A DNA stretch of 64,000 nucleotides from Micromonospora sp. R77 (GCF_022747945.1 NZ_JALDST010000001.1:1364001-1428000), one strand, 5' to 3'. Shown: positions 1 through 7,874, numbered from the stretch's first letter. A program made the numbers and translations. Notes: generated by a model from the sequence alone, not told the origin.

Positions 1-459
1 TGCCCAGCGAGATCCGGGTGTAGCCGGCCGCCCGCAGCGTCCGAAGCGACTCGGGCGTGACCGACTCGGGGTTGGCCTCGGTGGTCACCTCGGCGTCGGC
101 GGCCAGCCCCCAGGTGCGGTCGATCCCGTCCAGGATGCGGGCCAGGTCGTCGGCGGACAGCAGGGTCGGCGTGCCGCCGCCGACGAAGACGGTGTCCACC
201 CGCCGCGGCGGGGTGTCGCCGAGCACCCGACCGGCCAGCGCCAGCTCGGCCAGCACCGTGTCGGCGTACGACTCGCGGTCGGCGCCGCCGCCCAGCTCGG
301 CCGAGGTGTAGGTGTTGAAGTCGCAGTAGCCGCAGCGGCTGGCGCAGAACGGCACGTGCACGTACACGCCGAAACCGCGCGCGCCGACCGAGGTCAGGGC
401 GGTGGCGGGCAGCGCACCGTCGACGGGGACGGTCTCGCCATCTGGAAGGACGCCGGGCA
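1..459 (-). CDS. hemW: HemW-type radical SAM protein (5' part only)
   Basis: N-terminal 153 residues of a radical-SAM protein of the HemW (oxygen-independent coproporphyrinogen oxidase-like) family; the rest lies beyond the window edge. The SAM-cluster motif CASRCGYC gives Cys39, Cys43 and Cys46, followed by DFNTY and a GGGTPT motif typical of the family. HemW proteins are heme chaperones that bind heme and an Fe-S cluster rather than true oxidases. The ATG at 457-459 is the last in-frame start before the divergent crotonase gene, whose start lies 21 bases away. In many bacteria hemW sits next to lepA; here lepA is about 8 kb downstream on the same strand. Confidence 0.9.
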
Positions 460-465
460 TGGCCA

Positions 466-471
466 CTAGTG
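466..471 (+). promoter_or_regulatory. Candidate -10 element of the crotonase gene (leaderless)
   Basis: TAGTGT ends 8 bases before the ATG at 480 and no purine-rich ribosome-binding site is present. It lies in the palindrome CACTAGTG, so the opposite strand offers a similar hexamer to the divergent hemW. Inferred from position only. Confidence 0.4.
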
Positions 472-479
472 TGCCCGGC

Positions 480-1289
480 ATGACCTCTCCGGACGCTCTC
501 GTGCGGGTCGCCACGGCCCGTGGGGTGACCACCCTCACCCTGGACAGCCCGCACAACCGCAACGCGCTCTCCACGCCGCTGATGACCGAGCTGCTGGCCG
601 GGCTGGCCGCCGCGGTCGCCGACGACACCGTCCGGGCGGTCGTGCTGGACCACACCGGCCCGGTCTTCTGCTCCGGTGCCGACCTCAAGGAGACCGCCGC
701 CGCGTACGCCAGCGGGACCGTGCCGGCCGGCATGCTCGGCGACGTCCTGGCGGCGGTGTGGGAGTGCCCGAAGCCGGTGCTGGCGAAGGTGGCCGGGCCG
801 GCCCGGGCCGGCGGGCTGGGCCTGATCGCGGCGGCGGACCTGGCGGTCTGCGCGCAGGAGGCGACGTTCGCGTTCACCGAGGTCCGGATCGGCGTGATCC
901 CGGCGGTCATCTCGGCGACCGTGCTGCCCCGGCTGCACCCACGGGCCGCCGCCGAGCTCTATCTGACCGGCGACACCTTCGACGGCCGGCGGGCCGCCGA
1001 GATCGGCCTGGTCACCGCGGCGGTGCCGGCCGACGGGCTGGACGCCGCCGTGGCCCGCTACTGCGACTCCCTGGTACGCGGCGCGCCGGGTGCGCTGACC
1101 GGCGCGAAGGAGTTGCTGCGCCGGCCGGCCACCACCGACCTGCGCGCGGAGATCGCCGAGTTGGCAACGCTCTCCACCGGGTACTTCCTCTCCGACGAGG
1201 GCCGCGAGGGCGTCCTGGCCTTCCGCGAGAAGCGATTGACTCGATGGGTGGCCGCTCTCGATGGTGGTCGAGGAGAGAGTGCGGGGTAG
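480..1289 (+). CDS. Enoyl-CoA hydratase/isomerase (crotonase) family protein
   Basis: A 269-residue crotonase-fold protein that would act on acyl-CoA substrates. The oxyanion-hole segment CSGADLKE and the GGLGLIAAADLAV segment are clear. The second catalytic Glu of classical hydratases is kept (TEV, Glu134), but the first, normally the E of a GGGCE/GGGLE motif, is Leu here. A simple hydratase assignment is therefore doubtful; crotonases with this change include isomerase- or hydrolase-like members. I chose ATG 480 over the longer frame opening at 402 because homologs begin near this point and the extension would overlap the divergent hemW start. The C-terminus after FREKR is about ten residues longer than usual. 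Confidence 0.85.
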   Translation: MTSPDALVRVATARGVTTLTLDSPHNRNALSTPLMTELLAGLAAAVADDTVRAVVLDHTGPVFCSGADLKETAAAYASGTVPAGMLGDVLAAVWECPKPVLAKVAGPARAGGLGLIAAADLAVCAQEATFAFTEVRIGVIPAVISATVLPRLHPRAAAELYLTGDTFDGRRAAEIGLVTAAVPADGLDAAVARYCDSLVRGAPGALTGAKELLRRPATTDLRAEIAELATLSTGYFLSDEGREGVLAFREKRLTRWVAALDGGRGESAG

Positions 1290-1468
1290 GAGCGTCGGCG
1301 GTCGGCCGGGTGGGAGGTAGGAGGGTCGGCGGCCGGGCGGGCGCGAGGTGGGCGGGTCGGGGCGCGGTCCGCAGCGGGTCGGTGACACTGCGGGAGGGGG
1401 CCGGTCGGACGACCCGGACGGTGTGTCGGGGGACGTACTCTTGGCGGACGGTCGAACAGGGGGTGCGG

Positions 1469-2323
1469 GTGCGAAGTCGGGCAGTCGTGGCAGCCGGCGT
1501 GGCGGTGGCGGTCGTCGCCCTCCTCGGGATCTGGTTCGTGGTCCGGCAGCTCGGGCCGCACCTCACCCTGCCCCTGGCCAGCCGCACCTGCACGGTGCAG
1601 GCCGACGGCCGGGTGGTGCTCGGCGCGGACCAGATGGCCAACGCGGCCACCATCGCGGCGATCGGCATGCAACGCGGGATGCCCGAGCAGGCCGTGGTCG
1701 TGGCGCTGGCCACCGCCTACCAGGAATCGCACCTGAAGAACATCGGCCACGGCGACCGGGACTCGGTGGGGCTGTTCCAGCAGCGGCCGAGCCAGGGCTG
1801 GGGCACCGCCGAGCAGATCCAGGACCCGCGCTACGCGGCGGCCCGGTTCTATGCCGCGCTGAAGAAGGTCAAGGGCTGGCAGGGGATGCGGGTCACCGAG
1901 GCCGCGCAGCGGGTGCAGCGGTCGGCCTACCCGGAGGCGTACCAGAAGTGGGCCGACGAGTCGCAGGTGCTCACCCGGGCCCTGCTCGGCGACGCGACCG
2001 GCGCGGTGGCCTGCACGGTGGGCCCGACGCCGACGATGCGTGGCGCGGCGGCCGCCGCCGCGCTGACCCGCGGTCTCACCCTGGACTGGGGGCTGCCCGA
2101 GGCGGCGGCCGACCCGACCGGGCTGGCCGTGCCGGCGTCGGACGCCCGCAACGGCTGGCGGTACGCCCACTGGCTGGTCTCGCACGCCGGCGACCACGGG
2201 GTGAAGCGGGTGCGCTTCGGTGACCTGGAGTGGACCGCCCGGCAGGGCACCTGGGCGAAGGCGCGCGGCGACGATCGGGCCGGCACCGGGCAGGTCCTGG
2301 CCGAGGTCTTCGCCGACGTCTAG
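1469..2323 (+). CDS. Exported protein with lysozyme-like domain
   Basis: A 284-residue protein with an N-terminal hydrophobic anchor (about residues 6-26) and a following segment with the GLFQQRPSQGWG signature found in actinobacterial proteins of the lysozyme/transglycosylase-like fold. A Glu in YQESHLKN is a plausible catalytic acid. The likely location is outside the membrane, and cell-wall cleavage is an inference from the fold. GTG 1469 was chosen because AGGGGG at 1458-1463 lies 5 bases upstream; GTG 1463 overlaps that site. The 180 bases upstream are low-complexity G-rich sequence with nothing recognisable. Its stop codon overlaps the convergent MOSC stop within the palindrome CTAG (2320-2323). 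Confidence 0.7.
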   Translation: MRSRAVVAAGVAVAVVALLGIWFVVRQLGPHLTLPLASRTCTVQADGRVVLGADQMANAATIAAIGMQRGMPEQAVVVALATAYQESHLKNIGHGDRDSVGLFQQRPSQGWGTAEQIQDPRYAAARFYAALKKVKGWQGMRVTEAAQRVQRSAYPEAYQKWADESQVLTRALLGDATGAVACTVGPTPTMRGAAAAAALTRGLTLDWGLPEAAADPTGLAVPASDARNGWRYAHWLVSHAGDHGVKRVRFGDLEWTARQGTWAKARGDDRAGTGQVLAEVFADV

Positions 2324-2979
2324 CCGGCGGTCGCCGCCGGGCCAGGGTGGGCGAGCCGACGGCGGGCCTTCTCCCGGATCCGGTCCGGCAGGCCGGGGGC
2401 GTCGAGCAGCCGGGGCAGCAGGTCCGGCTCCAGGGTCGTCGCCCGGAACACCTCGCCGATGGTCACCCCGTGCGCGGGGCGCTCCACCACCTCGACCGGG
2501 TCGCCCGCGGTGACCTCGCCGGCCCGCAGCACCCGCAGGTAGGCCCCGGGCGCGGCCCGGACGGTGAACCGCTTGATCAGGTCCGGCACCCCCCAGAAGC
2601 CGGCGAACGTGGTGCACGGACTGCGCGGCTTGGTGACCTGGAGCAGAGCCGAGCCGACCGCCCACTGCTCGCCGATCACCGCTCCGGTGACGTCGACCGC
2701 GTAGGTGGTGAGGTTCTCCCCGAAGGCACCCGGTCGGATCTCGCGGCCGAGTTCGGCCGCCCACCAGCCGGCGTCCTCCTCGGCATAGGCGTAGACGGCC
2801 TGGTCGGCGGCGCCGTGGTGGGCCCGCTCGCCGATGAAGTCGCCGGCCACCCCGTCGGGCCGCAGCAGCACCGGGCCGTCGACCGGTCGCTTGTCGATGC
2901 CGCTGCGGCCGCTCGCGTCGCCCGCCCACGCCGCCTCGGTCACCGCACCGACGTTCACCGTCACCAGTCTCCCCGCCAT
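2320..2979 (-). CDS. MOSC domain-containing protein (YiiM-like)
   Basis: A 219-residue protein of the MOSC family (molybdenum-cofactor sulfurase C-terminal domain), closest in layout to YiiM. MOSC domains bind molybdenum cofactor or carry sulfur on a conserved cysteine; that residue is Cys122 in KPRSPCTTFAG. HHGAADQAVYAY and FGENLTT are also family hallmarks. The start is ATG 2977-2979, with TAGGCT 7 bases upstream and no Shine-Dalgarno sequence. The longer frame opening at 3072 was rejected because it would run through the operator-like inverted repeat at 3025-3077. It is convergent with the lysozyme-like gene and shares the CTAG stop palindrome. Confidence 0.85.
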   Translation of the reverse strand: MAGRLVTVNVGAVTEAAWAGDASGRSGIDKRPVDGPVLLRPDGVAGDFIGERAHHGAADQAVYAYAEEDAGWWAAELGREIRPGAFGENLTTYAVDVTGAVIGEQWAVGSALLQVTKPRSPCTTFAGFWGVPDLIKRFTVRAAPGAYLRVLRAGEVTAGDPVEVVERPAHGVTIGEVFRATTLEPDLLPRLLDAPGLPDRIREKARRRLAHPGPAATAG

Positions 2980-2986
2980 GCCGCTC

Positions 2987-2992
2987 AGCCTA
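2987..2992 (-). promoter_or_regulatory. Candidate -10 element of the MOSC gene (leaderless)
   Basis: TAGGCT on the minus strand lies 7 bases before the ATG at 2979. It belongs to the recurring TANNNT-N6-8-start pattern in this window. Confidence 0.4.
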
Positions 2993-3024
2993 GTCGGCGA
3001 GCCAACCGGAATTCGCCCCCGGAA

Positions 3025-3077
3025 AGTACTTGCCCGATCGGAAAGTGAGGCGTTTACTTTCCAATCAGGCAAGTACT
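3025..3077. promoter_or_regulatory. 22-bp inverted repeat, probable operator
   Basis: The arms are 3025-3046 and 3056-3077, separated by a 9-base spacer, and match at 20 of 22 positions. Each outer end contains AGTACTTGCC or its complement, each inner end GGAAAGT or its complement. The left edge also contains the 8-base palindrome AAGTACTT (3024-3031). It sits 24 bases before the start of the membrane-protein/wHTH operon at 3102 and between divergent units, so it is a good candidate binding site for the regulator encoded at 3578. Regulator binding is inferred. Confidence 0.6.
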
Positions 3078-3101
3078 CGTCCCGCCCTCAAGGAGGCTGT
3101 C

Positions 3102-3581
3102 ATGCCCGAGCCGGCCGTCTCTCCCGCCGCCGCCGCGGCGGCGCTCACCGAACTCCACGTCCGCCGCGACCAGGCGGTCACCGCCGCCCTGGTGCCCCGC
3201 TGGTACTGGGCGGCCGTCGGCGCCCTCATGGTCGCCTTCACCGCCGCCGTCGAGACGCACCGCCCGTGGGTGGTCGCCGTCGGCTCCGTCGGATACGCCG
3301 CCGCCCTCGGCGCGCTGATCGCCGTGGTGGTGCGGCGGCACCGCGCGCAGGTACGCACGTCGCTGCTCGGCGCGCGCGGCGCCGTCACCATCGTCGGCTT
3401 CGTGTTCGCCCTGGTCGGGCTCGGCCTGGTCACCGGCTTCGCCGCCGCGGCGCTCAACGTCCCCTGGCCGGCGACCACCGGCGCCACGATCACCGGGATC
3501 ACCATGGCGCTGACCGGGCCCCGGCTGATGCGCTACCTTCGCGGCGTGATGACCGCCCGGCCGATCGGCAGCGGCCGGTGA
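3102..3581 (+). CDS. Small integral membrane protein, operon with wHTH regulator
   Basis: A 159-residue protein with about four hydrophobic segments (residues roughly 32-48, 53-75, 88-108, 117-140) and a charged N-terminus containing ELHVRRDQAV. I do not recognise a characterised family beyond small actinobacterial membrane proteins paired with a MarR/PadR-like regulator. ATG 3102 is preceded by a strong AAGGAGG (3090-3096). The last codons overlap the regulator start by four bases (GTGA), so the two are translationally coupled. The pairing and the inverted repeat upstream suggest an autoregulated membrane-stress or efflux-type unit, but no substrate can be assigned. Confidence 0.75.
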   Translation: MPEPAVSPAAAAAALTELHVRRDQAVTAALVPRWYWAAVGALMVAFTAAVETHRPWVVAVGSVGYAAALGALIAVVVRRHRAQVRTSLLGARGAVTIVGFVFALVGLGLVTGFAAAALNVPWPATTGATITGITMALTGPRLMRYLRGVMTARPIGSGR

Positions 3582-3895
3582 CCGCTCCCCGGTTCGACGA
3601 GCTGATCCACGCGCCCACCCGGCTGTCGCTGGTGGGCCTGCTCGCCGCCACCGAATGGGCCGAGTTCCGTTATCTGCGCGACGAGCTCGGGCTCTCCGAC
3701 TCGGCGCTGTCCAAGCAGCTCAGCGTCCTGGAGCAGGCCGGTTACGTCGAGGTGCGCAAGGGCTTCGTCGGCAAGCGGGCGCGCACCTCGGTGCGGTTGA
3801 GCCGGCACGGACGCGGCGCGTTCGACGGCCACGTCGCCGCGCTCCAGGAGATCGTCGCCCGGGCCGGCGCGACCCTGGTCCCGCCCGGGGCCTGA
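3578..3895 (+). CDS. Winged-helix transcriptional regulator
   Basis: A 105-residue single-domain regulator of the short MarR/ArsR-like wHTH group often annotated transcriptional regulator in actinobacteria. FDELIHAPTRLSLVGLL leads into a helix-turn-helix (LRDELGLSDSALSKQLSVLE, about residues 30-49) and a basic wing (RKGFVGKRARTSVRLS). It has no cysteine pair for metal sensing. The GTG start at 3578 overlaps the stop of the preceding membrane-protein gene. Together with the 22-bp inverted repeat upstream of that gene, the arrangement implies that it represses or activates its own operon. Confidence 0.85.
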   Translation: MTAPRFDELIHAPTRLSLVGLLAATEWAEFRYLRDELGLSDSALSKQLSVLEQAGYVEVRKGFVGKRARTSVRLSRHGRGAFDGHVAALQEIVARAGATLVPPGA

Positions 3896-3923
3896 CGGGC
3901 GGCCGGCGGCCCCCGTCAGGCCC
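3888..3923. terminator. Bidirectional hairpin between convergent operons
   Basis: Perfect 12-bp arms, GGGCCTGACGGG (3888-3899) and its complement (3912-3923), with a 12-base loop. It overlaps the stop codon of the wHTH gene and ends 3 bases before the stop of the sugar permease gene. There is no U tract. Confidence 0.6.
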
Positions 3924-3925
3924 GG

Positions 3926-4756
3926 TCAGCCCTTGACCGCGCCCGCGACCAGCCCGGAGACCATCCGGCGCTGGACCAGCAGGAAGAAGACGATCACCGG
4001 GAGGGTGAAGAGGGTGGACGCCGCCATCACCGAGCCCCAGGCCGTGTCGTCCCGGCCGAAGAAGAACGTCATCGCCACCGGCAGGGTGTAGCGGCTCTGG
4101 TCGTTGACGAAGGTCAACGCGAAGATCAGCTCGTTCCAGGCGGTGATGAAGGAGAAGATGCTGGTGGCGACCAGACCGGGCGCGACCAGCGGGAAGAGGA
4201 TCCGGCGGAAGGTCTGCGCCCGGCTCGCGCCGTCGATCGCCGCCGCCTCCTCCAGCTCCTTCGGCACCGCCGCGACGAAGCCGCGCAGCATCCACACCGC
4301 GAACGGCAGCGAGAAACCGAGGTACGTCAGGATCAGGCTGGGCAGGGTGTTGTAGAGCCCGAGCCGCTGGATCATCAGGAAGAGCGGGATGACCAGCGCC
4401 TCCAGCGGGATCATCTGCACCACCAGCAGCAGGATCAGGAACGTGGTCCGCAGCCGGAACCGGAAGCGGGCCACCGCCGTCGCGGCGAGCAGCGCCACCA
4501 GGCCGCTGAGCAGCACCGTCGACACCGCCACCAGGACGCTGTTGAGGAAGAAGTCGACGAACGTCACGCCCGGGATCAGGTTGCCGGTCAGGATCTCCCG
4601 GTAGTGCTCCAGGGTCGGCTGGGCCGGCACCGGACGCGGCGTGCTGGAGAAGATCTCCCGGTTGGGCTTCAGCGAGGTCGCGACCATCCAGTAGACCGGG
4701 AAGGCCGCGAAGAGCGCGACCAGCAGGCCCGCGCCGTTGAGGGCGAACTTCTTCAC
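3926..4756 (-). CDS. Sugar ABC transporter permease (CUT1, MalG-like)
   Basis: A 276-residue inner-membrane subunit with six predicted transmembrane segments. The cytoplasmic EAA loop, EELEEAAAIDGASRAQTF, contacts the ATPase. It is the third gene of a binding protein-permease-permease operon. GTG 4756 overlaps the TGA of the preceding permease (GTGA), which fixes the start. No ATP-binding gene follows; in actinomycetes CUT1 systems often share a distant MsiK-type ATPase, so its absence here is not a defect. The substrate cannot be read from sequence; the family takes up oligosaccharides. Confidence 0.9.
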   Translation of the reverse strand: MKKFALNGAGLLVALFAAFPVYWMVATSLKPNREIFSSTPRPVPAQPTLEHYREILTGNLIPGVTFVDFFLNSVLVAVSTVLLSGLVALLAATAVARFRFRLRTTFLILLLVVQMIPLEALVIPLFLMIQRLGLYNTLPSLILTYLGFSLPFAVWMLRGFVAAVPKELEEAAAIDGASRAQTFRRILFPLVAPGLVATSIFSFITAWNELIFALTFVNDQSRYTLPVAMTFFFGRDDTAWGSVMAASTLFTLPVIVFFLLVQRRMVSGLVAGAVKG

Positions 4757-5739
4757 GACTCGTCCTCCTGCCGCAGCACCATGCGGACGTAGACACCGGT
4801 CACGACGAGCAGGATCAGGGTCAGGATGACCGCGATCGACGCGCCCAGGCCGTACTTGGGCGGCGGCGAGAACGCCTCCGCGTACGAGTAGATGGAGAGC
4901 ATGAAGGTCGAGCGGTCCTGGGTGCCGCCGGCCAGGACGAACTGCTGGGTGAAGACCTTGAAGTCCCAGATGGTGGAGAGCACCACCAGGATGCCGAAGA
5001 CCGGCCGCAGCATCGGGAAGGTGACCGACCAGAAGACCCGCCACGGGCCGGCGCCGTCGACCCGGGCCGCCTCCTGCAACTCGCTCGGTACGCTCTTCAG
5101 CCCGGCCAGCACACTGACGGCGATGAACGGGAACGAGTGCCAGACCACCACCAGGGTGAGGATGGAGAAGAACAGCAGCGGGTCGTTGAACCAGCCGTAG
5201 CCGGTCCAGTCGCTGCGCCCGAAGAGGCTGGTGGAGAGGCCGTCGGGCAGCTTGTTGAACAACCAGGTGACCAGCCCACTGGTGTCGTCGAAGATCCACT
5301 TCCAGACGATGGTGCCGGTCAGCGCCGGGGTGGCCCAGGCCAGCATGACGCAGCTGGCGACGAAGGTGGCCATCCGCTTGCCGAGCCGGTTGAGCAGCAG
5401 CCCGACCAGGGTGCCCAGGATCATCGTCAGCACCACGTTGGCCGCGGCGAAGAGCACGGTGTTGCGCAGCACCGTACGGAAGAACGGGTCACCGAGGATC
5501 TGGGCGTAGTTGTCCAGGCCCACCCAGGGCCACTCGCGGTCGCCGCGCAGCTGGCGGACGCTGTTGAGCTTGAAGAACGACATGCCGACGACTTCGCCGA
5601 GGGGCCACAGCAGCAGCACCCCGATGATCACCAGGCAGGGCAGCAGGAGCAGGTACGGGAGGCGGTCGACGCGGGGCCGCCGCCGCGCGGGGGTCTCCCG
5701 CGCGGCGGCCGTCCCGGTGCTCTCGGTCAGGACACTCAC
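4753..5739 (-). CDS. Sugar ABC transporter permease (CUT1, MalF-like)
   Basis: A 328-residue membrane subunit, the MalF-type partner of the downstream permease. A hydrophilic N-terminus of about 25 residues precedes the first membrane segment (LPYLLLLPCLVIIGVLLLW). The EAA motif reads SELQEAARVDGAGPWRVF, near residue 230. GTG 5739 overlaps the TGA of the binding-protein gene by four bases, so all three cistrons are coupled. Together with the lipoprotein encoded upstream it forms the translocation pore for a carbohydrate importer. Confidence 0.9.
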   Translation of the reverse strand: MSVLTESTGTAAARETPARRRPRVDRLPYLLLLPCLVIIGVLLLWPLGEVVGMSFFKLNSVRQLRGDREWPWVGLDNYAQILGDPFFRTVLRNTVLFAAANVVLTMILGTLVGLLLNRLGKRMATFVASCVMLAWATPALTGTIVWKWIFDDTSGLVTWLFNKLPDGLSTSLFGRSDWTGYGWFNDPLLFFSILTLVVVWHSFPFIAVSVLAGLKSVPSELQEAARVDGAGPWRVFWSVTFPMLRPVFGILVVLSTIWDFKVFTQQFVLAGGTQDRSTFMLSIYSYAEAFSPPPKYGLGASIAVILTLILLVVTGVYVRMVLRQEDES

Positions 5740-7028
5740 TTGGCGTTGAGGATGCTTTCCATCTCGGTGGCCGCGTCGGCGGTGGCCTTCTCGACCGTCT
5801 TCTGCCCCTTGATCACCGAGCTGTTCATCGCCTGGGTCACCGTCTTGGTCCGGCTCACCTCGACCCACTTCGGGGTCAGCGGCGTCAGCTTGGTGTTCTG
5901 CATGCTGGTCGCGAAGGCGGCCATCACCTTGTCGTTGGCGTAGTTCCCGCCGCTGACCAGGTCCTGGTAGACCGGGAAGAAGTTCAGGCTGCTGGCGAAC
6001 TCCTGGTCCTTCTGCTTGCTCAGCAGCACGGTCAGGTAGTCCCAGGCCAGGTCCTGCCGCTTGCTGTCCTTCCAGAGCGCGATGTCGGAGCCGCCGGCGA
6101 AGGCGGGCGCCGGCTTGCCGTCCGGACCGGGGATGGGGAACGTGCCCCACACCTTCTCGATGTCCGGGTTGTCCTTCTTCATCGCGCCGCCCTGCCAGCT
6201 GCCGGCGAAGGCCATCGCGGCCTTACCGGTGGCGAACTGGGTCCGGGCGTCGACCTCGTTCCAGCCGGCGGCGGCCGGCGGGGCGACCTTGTGCACGGTC
6301 ACCAGATCGGTCCAGAACTTGACGGCCTTCTGGGCCTCCGGCGTGTTGTAGCCGGACTTCCAGGTGTCGCCGTCCTTGGTGGCGATCTCCGCGCCGGCAC
6401 CCCAGAGGAAGGAGTAGAACGGCAGCTCGGAGTTGCCGGGCAGGGCGATGCCGTAGGTGCCGGGCTTCTTGGCCTGGACGGTCTTCGCGGCGGTGACCAG
6501 CTCGTCCCAGGTCGTCGGCGGCTTCACGCCGGCCTCGGCGAACCAGTCGGTGCGGTAGTAGATGGCCCGCACGCCGGCGTACCACGGGACGCCGTACTGC
6601 TTGCCGTCGAGCTGGGCGTTCTGCACCAGGCCGGGGAGGATGTCCTTCCCCTCGGACCAGCCCTTGAACTTGTCGGTCACGTCGGCGAGCGCCTCCTGCG
6701 CCGCCCAGCCCTGGGTCTCGGTGTTGCCCAGTTCGGTCACGTCCGGTCCCTCACCGCCGGCGAGCGCCGCCTGGAACTTCTTCGGCGCCTCGAGCCAGGG
6801 GATGTACTGGACGACCACGTCGGTCTCCGGGTGCTTCTTCTTGAACTCGGTCTCGACACCGTCGAGGAACTTCGTCTGGGCGTCACCCCCCTCGCCCATC
6901 ATCCAGACCGTCAACTTGCTGTTGTCGGCGGCCTTGTCGTCATCACCGGAGCCACCGCAACCGGCGAGCACCATCGCGGCCGAGGCCACGATGGCGGTGA
7001 CCGGAGCCAGCCGCTTCCACCTGTTCAC
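5736..7028 (-). CDS. Extracellular sugar-binding lipoprotein of ABC transporter
   Basis: A 430-residue solute-binding protein of the carbohydrate family SBP_bac_1. It has a lipoprotein signal with lipobox LAGC (Cys24) followed by GGSGDDDKA. LTVWMMGEGG begins the mature domain, and GPDVTELGNTETQGWA and GVPWYAGVRAIYYRTDWF are typical of the family. It delivers sugar to the two permeases encoded downstream. The start is GTG 7026-7028 with GGGAG upstream. An AGGAA-N3-TTCCT palindrome about 53 bases upstream of the start codon is a candidate operator. The specificity is unknown. Confidence 0.9.
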   Translation of the reverse strand: MNRWKRLAPVTAIVASAAMVLAGCGGSGDDDKAADNSKLTVWMMGEGGDAQTKFLDGVETEFKKKHPETDVVVQYIPWLEAPKKFQAALAGGEGPDVTELGNTETQGWAAQEALADVTDKFKGWSEGKDILPGLVQNAQLDGKQYGVPWYAGVRAIYYRTDWFAEAGVKPPTTWDELVTAAKTVQAKKPGTYGIALPGNSELPFYSFLWGAGAEIATKDGDTWKSGYNTPEAQKAVKFWTDLVTVHKVAPPAAAGWNEVDARTQFATGKAAMAFAGSWQGGAMKKDNPDIEKVWGTFPIPGPDGKPAPAFAGGSDIALWKDSKRQDLAWDYLTVLLSKQKDQEFASSLNFFPVYQDLVSGGNYANDKVMAAFATSMQNTKLTPLTPKWVEVSRTKTVTQAMNSSVIKGQKTVEKATADAATEMESILNAK

Positions 7029-7074
7029 GCCATATCTCCCTCGGGCCGTTTGGCACTAACCTTCTCCGCCGCAC

Positions 7075-7098
7075 CTTAGTAGGAAAAATTCCTTTACG
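7075..7098. promoter_or_regulatory. Candidate ROK/LacI-type operator of the sugar operon
   Basis: AGGAA-AAA-TTCCT at 7081-7093 forms an AT-rich palindrome that stands out against the GC-rich surroundings. The left side extends to TTAGTAGGAA, which resembles half of the actinobacterial ROK-repressor consensus as I remember it. It lies about 53-65 bases upstream of the binding-protein start. No regulator gene is adjacent. Confidence 0.45.
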
Positions 7099-7207
7099 AC
7101 AGGGGGAGGCGGCGACGACCGGGCGAGGCGACCGTATCGCAGCCGCCAGGGGCGCGGGCAAGGGTGCTTTACCGGCCGACCGAGGGCGTTTCGGGCAGCA
7201 CGAAACG

Positions 7208-7244
7208 ACGCGGGCGCCCGACCGTGGAGGTCGGACGCCCGCGT
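7208..7244 (-). terminator. Hairpin terminator after glsB copy 1
   Basis: The arms 7208-7223 and 7229-7244 pair at 15 of 16 positions around a GTGGA loop, about 20 bases past the stop of the upstream minus-strand gene. The same hairpin, slightly shorter, follows copy 2. Confidence 0.65.
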
Positions 7245-7262
7245 CGGTGGTTCAGGGGTGCG

Positions 7263-7547
7263 TCAGTAGCGCGAGACGCTCCGGCGGCGACCCACACCGG
7301 CCACCAGGGCCACGGCGATGGCGGCGAAGAGGACCTGCAGGAGCAGCTCCCGCCAGTCGATGCCGGCGGTGTCGGCGAAGCCGGACGCACGGGCGACGAT
7401 GGTGCCGAGCAGAGCGGCGCCGACGCCGATCAGCATGTGCAGCCACATCGGCATGTTCTGGCGGCCCGGCACGACCAAACGGCCCAGAGCGCCGACGATG
7501 AGACCAACGATGAGCGCGGTGATGATGCCCCAGACGGTGAGCTCCAC
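7263..7547 (-). CDS. GlsB/YeaQ/YmgE family stress response membrane protein, copy 1
   Basis: A 94-residue transglycosylase-associated-type membrane protein with three hydrophobic segments and the glycine-rich family pattern (GLIVGALGRLVVPGRQ, then GVGAALLGTIVA). These small proteins are induced by envelope or osmotic stress; their molecular role is not settled. The start is GTG 7547 behind the strong site GGAGGAGGAG. A SigB-like promoter lies at 7609-7634. It is nearly identical to the protein at 7895-8179, differing at the C-terminus (RRRSVSRY here, RRRSVTHH there). Confidence 0.88.
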   Translation of the reverse strand: MELTVWGIITALIVGLIVGALGRLVVPGRQNMPMWLHMLIGVGAALLGTIVARASGFADTAGIDWRELLLQVLFAAIAVALVAGVGRRRSVSRY

Positions 7548-7608
7548 GGTCGCTCCTCCTCCTCAGATGTTTTCACACGATCTGTGTGGTTGCTGTCGTG
7601 ACCGCTAA

Positions 7609-7634
7609 GTTCCCGACCCGCAGAAAATCCAAAC
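7609..7634 (-). promoter_or_regulatory. SigB-like promoter of glsB copy 1
   Basis: On the minus strand GTTTGG (7634-7629), a 14-base spacer, then GGGAAC (7614-7609). This matches the general-stress sigma pattern GTTT-N14-16-GGGNAN. The motif is preserved in copy 2, and a similar promoter with the same spacing precedes the DUF6766 gene. Confidence 0.55.
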
Positions 7635-7843
7635 CGACTCCGGTGACGAACTACGCAACAAGTCTGTGACCAGCACTGTCATCGCTCCCACGGGAGCCCC
7701 GCACCACCCGCACGGCATCGAACCACTCGAATCCCGTGCCAGCGCGGGCATCGATGTCGCCCACCGCCTCCCAGCCTCCCGAGGCGCCGCGGAGGACGGC
7801 AATCGCCCCGGGACCGACGACGGGCCCGGGGCGGAACGCGAAA

Positions 7844-7874
7844 CGGGCGCCCGACCGTGGAGGTCGGACGCCCG
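7844..7874 (-). terminator. Hairpin terminator after glsB copy 2
   Basis: The arms 7844-7856 and 7862-7874 pair with one mismatch around a GTGGA loop. This is the counterpart of the hairpin after copy 1. Confidence 0.6.

Larger units (their letters stand above)
7211..7640. repeat. Segmental duplication, copy 1 (glsB unit)
   Basis: This 430-base segment, covering terminator, gene, ribosome-binding site and promoter, is repeated at 7844-8272 with few differences, including a 1-base indel near 7255. The identity ends abruptly at AAATCCAAACCGACTC on the promoter side. A unique spacer of about 200 bases (7641-7843) with no recognisable gene separates the copies. Confidence 0.9.
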
